NCBI GenBank assembly: GCA_035325905.1
Contig: DAOKYY010000070.1
Coordinates: 1-20,406 of the forward strand
Origin: DYGX01 sp035325905
Lineage (GTDB): Bacteria; Chloroflexota; Anaerolineae; Aggregatilineales; Aggregatilineaceae
DNA: 20,406 bases
Direction: 5' to 3'
Part shown: positions 7,446-12,874 of the stretch, one piece after another
Layout of the letters: the number at the start of each line of letters is the position of its first letter
Position numbering within the stretch: position 1 is the first letter of the stretch
Position numbers and translations under genes: made by a program
The notes under the pieces: model-generated
What the model was told of the DNA's origin: nothing
The model's database searches: none
The model's input: the letters and a program-made list of their open reading frames with translations, nothing else

Positions 7446-7641
7446 GGAATACCTTTGGTCGCCCCGGCCGAACAGACCGGGATCACGCAGCCCGCGCCGC
7501 GAAGGCAACAAGGCTGCTCAACGAGAGTACGCCGGCGGAAGCGTCTCGAACCGCGCGCCGTGCCCGCGCCGAAGCTTCACACCCCCGCCGTACAACATGG
7601 CGTGCCCCGGCCAGGAGCACGCCGTCTTCATCACGATCCGG

Positions 7642-8106
7642 TCATTCCAGGCAGGTCACGGCGCTGGCGTCAACATACCGCTCGATGACCTGCTCCATCA
7701 CTTCGTGCAGCTCCGCCGCGCGGCGGGGCATATTCAGCACCTCGGACGCGCCGTAGTGGCGCGCGTACTGCTGGAAGAAGCGCGGCACCTGGTTGCCGAC
7801 CACCAGCACCGGGACCTCTGGCCGCACGTGGCGAATCTCGGGCAGCAAGCTCAGCGCCACCATCCGATCGTTGTCGACGCCGATCACCACCAGGTCAAAA
7901 CAGAAGCAGTCCAGGACGCGCAGCACGTCAAACCGGCGGTCGACTTCGGTCAGCGAGAGGTCGCCGTCCAGCAGGCGGCTCGCGGTATCCATCAAGACGC
8001 TGGCGGGGCCGCCAGGGCGGTCAATCACCAGGACCTGCGCCGAGCAGCGAACGGAATAAGCATCCGTCTGGGTCAACAGGGCGGTCGAACGCGTTTCTGA
8101 ATGCAT
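7642..8106 (-). CDS. Receiver-like (pseudo-receiver) protein lacking phosphorylation residues
   Basis: 154 aa. Residues about 22-145 follow the response-regulator receiver pattern: AQVLVID (beta1), FDLVVIGVD (beta3), LLPEIRHVRPEVPVLVVGN (alpha3-beta4), YGASEVLNMPRRAAELHEVMEQVIERY (beta5-alpha5). The key residues differ: the phospho-Asp position at the end of beta3 reads Gly76, the Thr/Ser of beta4 is Gly104, and the beta5 Lys is Met126. An acidic D29 in beta1 remains. There is no output domain. The start at 8106 has GAGG 5 nt upstream and lies downstream of a good promoter (8179-8208); a start at 8283 lies upstream of that promoter and is rejected. It may act by protein contact or bind a non-phosphate signal, possibly together with the ArsR-type gene downstream. 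The fold call is confident, the role unknown. Confidence 0.75.
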   Translation of the reverse strand: MHSETRSTALLTQTDAYSVRCSAQVLVIDRPGGPASVLMDTASRLLDGDLSLTEVDRRFDVLRVLDCFCFDLVVIGVDNDRMVALSLLPEIRHVRPEVPVLVVGNQVPRFFQQYARHYGASEVLNMPRRAAELHEVMEQVIERYVDASAVTCLE

Positions 8107-8132
8107 CGTAGCCTCGCTCGCAGTTGACAGTG

Positions 8133-8170
8133 TTGCGCACCCGCTTGCGTTATTGCGTAATTGCGCAATC
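8133..8170. promoter_or_regulatory. Tandem TTGCG operator-like array
   Basis: TTGCG occurs at 8133, 8145, 8153 and 8161. The last three are exact 8-nt steps (TTGCGTTA, TTGCGTAA, TTGCGCAA), and the final two form a near-palindrome. The array spans the predicted transcription start (about 8172) and early leader of the receiver-like gene, a typical repressor position. Which protein binds it is unknown. Confidence 0.5.
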
Positions 8171-8178
8171 CAACTATC

Positions 8179-8208
8179 AGTATAGCATGAAACACTTGTG
8201 CGAGTCAA
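8179..8208 (-). promoter_or_regulatory. Promoter of the receiver-like gene, TTGACT-18-TATACT
   Basis: On the minus strand TTGACT (complement of 8203-8208) is followed after 18 nt by TATACT (complement of 8179-8184). The start codon lies about 70 nt downstream at 8106. The rest of the 304-nt intergenic stretch 8107-8410 holds no gene. Its plus-strand half is AT-rich (8281-8400), with -10-like TATACT (8331-8336) and GATAAT (8351-8356) that may drive the divergent SH3-like gene, but without a clear -35. Confidence 0.65.
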
Positions 8209-8410
8209 GCAGTTTGTCGCGTTTTTCTGCAGATTCATTGAATCCAGGGCCGCTTGCATCCCAGGGGAAATTCCTACCCGCACCAGCGCATTTTTATCGA
8301 CTTCTTTACAACTAAAAACCAGGAGCGCAGTATACTATTAACAGCAGTCTGATAATATTAAATCATAAGCTCTACATCCCGCGCTTCGCTATACATAAGG
8401 AGAAAACGCC

Positions 8411-9118
8411 ATGCGGTCCCCATTGCTCGGTCTGGCAGTCGCGCTTGTGCTGGCGCTTGTTCTCGGCGGTTTGCCTGCCCCCGCATCCGCCGCGCCCGGC
8501 GCGACCATTCAAAGCATTACCCTCAACGGCTGCTTCATCGATGTCACCTTCCAGGTTCAGGACGCCGGCAGCTACTACGTCAACCTCTGGGATGACGGGA
8601 ACTTTCGGGCTGGCGCGGGCGGCGCTGTGCCTGCCAACGGCACGATGACGGTGCGCTATGTGATCGGCGATCCGATCCTGGAAGGCGCCCCCGGTATCGG
8701 CATTTACGTGGAAAATGGGCTTGGCATTGCGGCAACAACCACGTATGACGCGGACGGGAATTACGCCGTGTCCGCCGCCGTCGGGGACCCCTGCGCGGCT
8801 GCCAACGCCACCAGCGCGTCTGTCCTGAATGTGACGGGCGTGGCGGGCTGCGATGTCCTGATGCCGATCCCGCCCCAGGCTGTTGTCGGGACCTTCGTAG
8901 CGCCAGCGGAAGTCTATTATGCGCCGGGCAAGCTCACCAGCCCGCTGATCACGCTGCCCGCAGGCAAGTCGGCGTGGGTCTTCGGGATGGACGCCAGCGG
9001 CGAATACTACAAATTCATGTGGAACTGCCAGACGTTGTGGGTCAAGGTCGGCACCATCGGGCCGAACTTCGATGCGACGTGGCAGGGACGCCCGCTGCCC
9101 ACAACCGTCGTGAGCTGA
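8411..9118 (+). CDS. Secreted protein with C-terminal SH3-like domain
   Basis: 235 aa. A signal peptide at 1-27 (hydrophobic core LGLAVALVLALVLGGL, cleavage after ASA) predicts export. Residues about 31-125 form a beta-rich module with one Cys pair candidate (C41, C128). The C-terminal part 157-218 reads like a bacterial SH3 domain (VVGTFVAPAEVYYAPGKLTSPLITLPAG, then YYKFMWNCQTLWVKVGTIG). Bacterial SH3-like domains often bind cell-wall peptides, but no catalytic domain is present. AAGGAG lies 8 nt before the ATG. The gene stands alone between a divergent regulator and a strong hairpin. Function unknown. Confidence 0.8.
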   Translation: MRSPLLGLAVALVLALVLGGLPAPASAAPGATIQSITLNGCFIDVTFQVQDAGSYYVNLWDDGNFRAGAGGAVPANGTMTVRYVIGDPILEGAPGIGIYVENGLGIAATTTYDADGNYAVSAAVGDPCAAANATSASVLNVTGVAGCDVLMPIPPQAVVGTFVAPAEVYYAPGKLTSPLITLPAGKSAWVFGMDASGEYYKFMWNCQTLWVKVGTIGPNFDATWQGRPLPTTVVS

Positions 9119-9138
9119 CCGCCATCAAACGCTGTCTC

Positions 9139-9171
9139 GCGCCCCTTTCCGGTCCAGTCGGAAAGGGGCGC
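9139..9171 (+). terminator. Strong hairpin after the SH3-like gene
   Basis: A perfect 12-bp stem (GCGCCCCTTTCC / GGAAAGGGGCGC) with a 9-nt loop begins 20 nt after the stop. The following sequence is pyrimidine-rich (CTCTCCTCC) rather than a T-run. Likely a terminator. Confidence 0.7.
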
Positions 9172-9242
9172 CTCTCCTCCGCAAGTCTCAACGTTTCACC
9201 GATCTGTCGCGTCATCAGATGCGCGCGCGGCACTCCGCTTTT

Positions 9243-9271
9243 TTGAGGATAGTATGATCTTGGGCTACACT
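9243..9271 (+). promoter_or_regulatory. Promoter of the methyltransferase-lipoprotein pair, TTGAGG-17-TACACT
   Basis: TTGAGG at 9243-9248 and TACACT at 9266-9271 are separated by 17 nt, about 70 nt before the ATG at 9343. A TATGAT at 9253-9258 lies inside the spacer and could be an alternative -10. Confidence 0.5.
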
Positions 9272-9342
9272 GCGCGCCAGCGCCGGGCCGGGACTCGCTA
9301 CCTGGCGTGACGGTTCGCCAGCACGGGCGAAAGGCCGCAGCC

Positions 9343-10140
9343 ATGCATCAGAATGATCGTTTTTACGACACCATCGCGCGCTTCTACGACGCCGAAAACG
9401 CGACCTATGACGACGATATGGCGCTGTACGAGGCGCTGCTCGACGACCTGGGGCGCGAGAACGCGCTGGTCGTGGGCTGCGGGACCGGGCGCGTGCTGCT
9501 GGCCCTGGCGCGGCTCGGCTGCCGCGTGACCGGCATCGACCTGTCGGCGCCGATGCTGGCGCGCGTCGAGCGCCATCTGGACGAGCAGCCGGACCTGCGC
9601 GACCGCGTGACGCTGGTTCATGGCGACGCGCGCGCCATGCCGGTTGGCGGGCGCTTCAAGCTGATCACCGTCCCATACAACACCTTCATGCATTTTCTGG
9701 AGCAAGCCGACCAGCTCGCCGTGCTGCGCGCCTGCCGCCGCCTATTGGCCGACGACGGCCTGCTGGTGCTCGATCTGCCCAACGCGACCGACGCCTACGG
9801 CGCGCAGGACGAGGACGGGCTGCTGGTGCTGGAGCGCACCTTCTTCGAGCCGGAAAGCGGCCACCAGGTGATGCAGCAGTCGGTCAGCGCGATTGATCGC
9901 GCCGCGCAGCGCCTCAACGTGACCTGGATTTACGACGAGCTGGACGAGACGGGGATCATTCGCCGCACGATGGCCCCGCTGGAACTGCGCTACGTCTTCC
10001 CCGCCGAAGCCGATCTGCTGCTGGAGGCCGCCGGGTTGACCGTGCTGGAGCTGTACGGCGACTATGACCAGGGGCCGTTCGAGAGCGGCGCGCCGCGCAT
10101 GATCGTCCTGGCGGAGCGCAGCGTGGAGGCGCGGGCGTGA
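9343..10140 (+). CDS. Class I SAM-dependent methyltransferase
   Basis: 265 aa. Residues 1-16 (MHQNDRFYDTIARFYD) match the common lead-in of UbiE/Methyltransf_25-type enzymes. Motif I is VVGCGTGR at 43-50, the acidic loop after beta2 is GIDLS at 64-68, GDARAMP at 94-100 is the adenine-side motif, and LITVPYNTFMHF at 107-118 is the motif IV region. A C-terminal beta-rich half with PLELRYVFPAEADLLLEAAGL follows. The substrate cannot be deduced. The start at 9343 has GAAAGG 8 nt upstream; an in-frame ATG-like start at 9307 adds a tail not typical of the family. The stop overlaps the next start (GTGA), so the two genes are translationally coupled. Confidence 0.88.
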   Translation: MHQNDRFYDTIARFYDAENATYDDDMALYEALLDDLGRENALVVGCGTGRVLLALARLGCRVTGIDLSAPMLARVERHLDEQPDLRDRVTLVHGDARAMPVGGRFKLITVPYNTFMHFLEQADQLAVLRACRRLLADDGLLVLDLPNATDAYGAQDEDGLLVLERTFFEPESGHQVMQQSVSAIDRAAQRLNVTWIYDELDETGIIRRTMAPLELRYVFPAEADLLLEAAGLTVLELYGDYDQGPFESGAPRMIVLAERSVEARA

Positions 10141-11099
10141 GCGCGCGGCGCGCGCGCGGCAGGCGCGGCGCGGCAGGTCTGCTGCTGGTCGCGGCGCTGC
10201 TGGCGGCCTGCGACGTCAACCCGCCGCCGGAGCCAACCGCGACCTACGCCTGGCCGACGCAGCCGCCGACCGTTCCCCCCAGCCCGACTGTCGCGCCGGT
10301 GATGCCGCAGGGAGACGGCCAGGGCGGGCTATCGATCGGCGCCAGCAACCCCACGCAGGCCGCGCTCGCCGCCGAGGGCCAGCCCTCGCAGGAGCCAGCG
10401 ACGCCCACCCTCGCGCCGACCGAGCCAGTGCTGCCGATGGCGATCAGCGCCCCGGACGGCACAACGCTCCAGGCGCAGTTCTACGCCGCGCGCGCCCATC
10501 CCGCTCCGGCGGTTCTGCTCGTGCACCAGGCCGGCGGCAGCCAGCAGGACTGGGAGCCGCTGATCGAGCCGCTGCGCGGCGCGGGCTACGCCGTGCTGGC
10601 CTTCGACCTGCGCGGTCACGGCGGCTCCGGCGGCGACGCGGACTGGGCGCAGATGTCCGGCGACACGCAGGCCGCGCTCCGGCTGCTGAGCGCGCTGGCA
10701 GGCGTGGATTCCTCGCGGATCGTGCTGATCGGCGCGAGCGTCGGCGCGAACCTGGCGCTGAACGCCTGCGCCGACCTGGTCGGGTGCGGGGCGGCGGTGC
10801 TGCTCAGCCCAGGGCTAGACTATCATGGCATCGCCACCGCTCCGGCGATCCCGCGCCTGGGCGGGCGCCCGCTGCTGATCATCACCGGCCAGCCCGACGC
10901 CAACAACCCCGCCGACAGCGTCATGCTGGACGGTCTGGCCGCCAGTGGCGATCATCAGCTTGTCATCGTCCCTGCCGCCGCGCATGGCGCCCAGCTCTTC
11001 GCCGCCGAGCCGGGCCTGGTCACGCGGATCGTCGCGTGGCTGACGGCGCGCGTCCCGCCCCCGGCCCTGGCGATCACGCCCGCGCCCGCCGGTTCCTGA
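10137..11099 (+). CDS. Lipoprotein alpha/beta hydrolase
   Basis: 320 aa. A lipoprotein signal is clear: basic N-terminus (RRARGRR), hydrophobic 14-23, and lipobox LAAC with the modified C25. A Pro/Thr-rich linker (about 26-100) then tethers an alpha/beta hydrolase domain (about 101-305). The catalytic set is visible: nucleophile S201 in GASVG, acid D254 in GQPDANNP, and H283 in AAHG. LVHQAGGS at 128-135 supplies the oxyanion region, and FDLRGHGGSGG is at 156-166. This pattern is nearest to dienelactone-hydrolase/serine-aminopeptidase-like esterases acting outside the membrane; the substrate is unknown. The GTG start overlaps the methyltransferase stop by 4 nt. Shared transcription with a cytoplasmic methyltransferase is unexplained. 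Confidence 0.85.
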   Translation: MSARRARGRRGAAGLLLVAALLAACDVNPPPEPTATYAWPTQPPTVPPSPTVAPVMPQGDGQGGLSIGASNPTQAALAAEGQPSQEPATPTLAPTEPVLPMAISAPDGTTLQAQFYAARAHPAPAVLLVHQAGGSQQDWEPLIEPLRGAGYAVLAFDLRGHGGSGGDADWAQMSGDTQAALRLLSALAGVDSSRIVLIGASVGANLALNACADLVGCGAAVLLSPGLDYHGIATAPAIPRLGGRPLLIITGQPDANNPADSVMLDGLAASGDHQLVIVPAAAHGAQLFAAEPGLVTRIVAWLTARVPPPALAITPAPAGS

Positions 11100-11115
11100 A
11101 CGAACCGTTGATTTC

Positions 11116-11144
11116 TTGATGGGGATTGCGCCCCGCGCTATAGT
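11116..11144 (+). promoter_or_regulatory. Promoter TTGATG-17-TATAGT placed 7 nt from the ATG
   Basis: TTGATG at 11116-11121 and TATAGT at 11139-11144 are 17 nt apart. The ATG of the CAP/LysM gene is at 11151, only 6 nt after the -10 box, so transcription would begin at or next to the start codon and the mRNA would be leaderless. No Shine-Dalgarno is present, in agreement. Confidence 0.65.
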
Positions 11145-11150
11145 CACTTC

Positions 11151-12767
11151 ATGATGCGACGTTTACCGGTAGTCTTCACACTGCTCCTGCTGTCGATCGG
11201 GCTGGCGGCTCGCGTCCCCGCCGCCAGCGCCCAGGGCGATCCCGGCTCGCAGGTGATCGCGCTGGTCAACGGGCTGCGCGCCTCATATGGCCTGCCCCCG
11301 CTGACTCCTCACCCCGCGCTCAACGCCGCCGCGCAGACTCAGGCGAACTGGGTGATCGCGTCCGGCCAATGGGGCCACACCGGCGAAGGCGGCTCCAGCC
11401 CGCAGGACCGCGCGACCGCCGCCGGGTATTCCGGCTTCGTGCTTGAGAACTACGTCGGCGGTGGCAACATGTCGCCGCAGGGGGCCGTCGATTGGTGGAC
11501 CAACAGCCCGATCCACCTGCGCGGGATGCTCGCCACGCCGCACGAGCACGTCGGAATAGGCGTGGTGACTGGCGGCAAGTCGAATCTGTACGTGCTGCTT
11601 GTCGGGCGGCCCGTGACCGCGCGTCCGGCGGCGAGTCCGGGCGGCTCCGGCAGTGCGGGCAGCGGCGCGGCAGCGGAAGAAGAGGAAGAGCCGGAGATCG
11701 TGGCCGTCCCGGTCGTGCGCGCCGAGCCGCGCCCCGATGGCTCGACCGTGCACCAGGTTCAGCAGGGCCAGACGGTCTGGGACCTGGCGATGGTGTATGG
11801 CGTGGACCTGGGCGAGCTGCGCGCGCTGAACAACCTGGGGCCGAGCATGGTTGTGCATCCCGGCGACGAGATCCTGATCCAGCTGGGGCCGGGGATGGTC
11901 CCGCCGCCGACGCCTACCCCGCCGATGTCCGTCTTCGTCCAGGAAGGGCAGACGCTGTGGGACATCGCCGCGATCCACAACCTCAACCTGGACGAGTTGA
12001 TGCTGATCAACGGCATCGAGCGCGGGCAGGTGATCAACCCCGGCGATGAATTGCTGCTCCGGCTGCCGCCCGGCATGGCTCCGCCGCCCACGCCCACGCC
12101 GCCGCTGACGCACCGCGTGCGCGAGGGCGAAACCGCCTGGACCGTGGCTGCACTCTACGGATTGACGCTCGACAACCTGCTGGAGATGAACGGGCTGGTG
12201 CGCCCGGCGATCGTGTATCCGGGCGACGAGCTACTGATCCGCACGCCCGACCCAACTGCGACGCCGACCGAGACGCCGCTCGAAATCGTGGTGGAGACGC
12301 CCGCCCCGCCGGAGCCGATCGTCGCACCGGAAGCGACCGCGCCTGTGGCTGAGGGTGAAACGCCACCCGCGCCATCCGGCGGGCCGATTATCGTCCCGTC
12401 GCCCGAACCCCCAATGTCCGAAGCGACCGAACCCCCGGCGGAGACGCCAGAGACGCCTATGGACGCGACCGAGCCGTCTCAGCCCGACGTCTCGACGCAG
12501 GCGAGCAGCGAGACGCCAGCAGCCCCGGCGAACACACCGGGCGGCACGCCGATCGCGCTGCTCGACGCGCAGCCGGTATCGCCCACCCCGCTGCCGCCAT
12601 CGCTGACCCCCTCGCCCCTGCCGACCCAGATCGTCGCGCGCCCGGCGTCCATCAGCGGCGGAACGGACACGCAGCCGTATCTGATCGGCGGGATTCTGGT
12701 GCTGGCCGGGATGGCGGCGCTCGGCTGGATGGCGCTGATGGCGATGCTGCGCCGCCAGCAGATGTAG
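11151..12767 (+). CDS. CAP-domain and triple-LysM surface protein with C-terminal membrane anchor
   Basis: 538 aa. Signal peptide 1-27 (cleavage after ASA). A CAP/SCP (YkwD-like) domain spans 33-152, with VNGLRASYGLPPLTPHPALNAAAQTQANW, the HTGEGG segment and the HEHVGIGV strand. A Gly/Ser and poly-Glu linker follows. Three LysM repeats lie at 201-244, 261-304 and 321-364, each with a W plus an [I/V]xPGDE(I/L)L motif and separated by PPPTPTPP linkers. A 145-residue Pro/Thr/Glu-rich stalk and a membrane helix at about 515-535, followed by RRQQM, complete it. LysM binds glycan chains containing N-acetylglucosamine; bacterial CAP proteins have mostly unknown functions. The architecture suggests a membrane-anchored protein held away from the cell. 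The start is ATGATG; either ATG may be used. Confidence 0.9.
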   Translation: MMRRLPVVFTLLLLSIGLAARVPAASAQGDPGSQVIALVNGLRASYGLPPLTPHPALNAAAQTQANWVIASGQWGHTGEGGSSPQDRATAAGYSGFVLENYVGGGNMSPQGAVDWWTNSPIHLRGMLATPHEHVGIGVVTGGKSNLYVLLVGRPVTARPAASPGGSGSAGSGAAAEEEEEPEIVAVPVVRAEPRPDGSTVHQVQQGQTVWDLAMVYGVDLGELRALNNLGPSMVVHPGDEILIQLGPGMVPPPTPTPPMSVFVQEGQTLWDIAAIHNLNLDELMLINGIERGQVINPGDELLLRLPPGMAPPPTPTPPLTHRVREGETAWTVAALYGLTLDNLLEMNGLVRPAIVYPGDELLIRTPDPTATPTETPLEIVVETPAPPEPIVAPEATAPVAEGETPPAPSGGPIIVPSPEPPMSEATEPPAETPETPMDATEPSQPDVSTQASSETPAAPANTPGGTPIALLDAQPVSPTPLPPSLTPSPLPTQIVARPASISGGTDTQPYLIGGILVLAGMAALGWMALMAMLRRQQM

Positions 12768-12770
12768 CGT

Positions 12771-12872
12771 AAAAGCAGCGAAGAACAGCACAAAGCAGCC
12801 AGAAGCAGCGGCAGACATTTCCTGCTGCCCTTCGCTGCCTTTAGCTGCTCTGTGCTGTCTTTAGCAGCTTTT
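12771..12872. repeat. Intergenic inverted repeat with 10-nt internal period (copy B)
   Basis: Between the convergent CAP/LysM and pheT genes. The left arm has four consecutive 10-nt units from 12771 (AAAAGCAGCG, AAGAACAGCA, CAAAGCAGCC, AGAAGCAGCG). The right arm has five complementary-type 10-nt units from 12821 (CCTGCTGCCC through TTAGCAGCTT). The arms pair over about 45 nt with scattered mismatches. The element fills nearly all of the intergenic space: it starts 4 nt after one stop and ends 2 nt before the other. Probably a bidirectional terminator or 3'-end protector. Copy A at 6277-6374 has the same design. Confidence 0.75.
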
Positions 12873-12874
12873 GC

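Noticed and set aside
6321..7688. 455-aa plus-strand open frame opposite the ArsR-type gene
   Set aside because: Antisense shadow of a well-supported HTH protein; no recognisable domain, no ribosome binding site, and it starts inside the inverted repeat.
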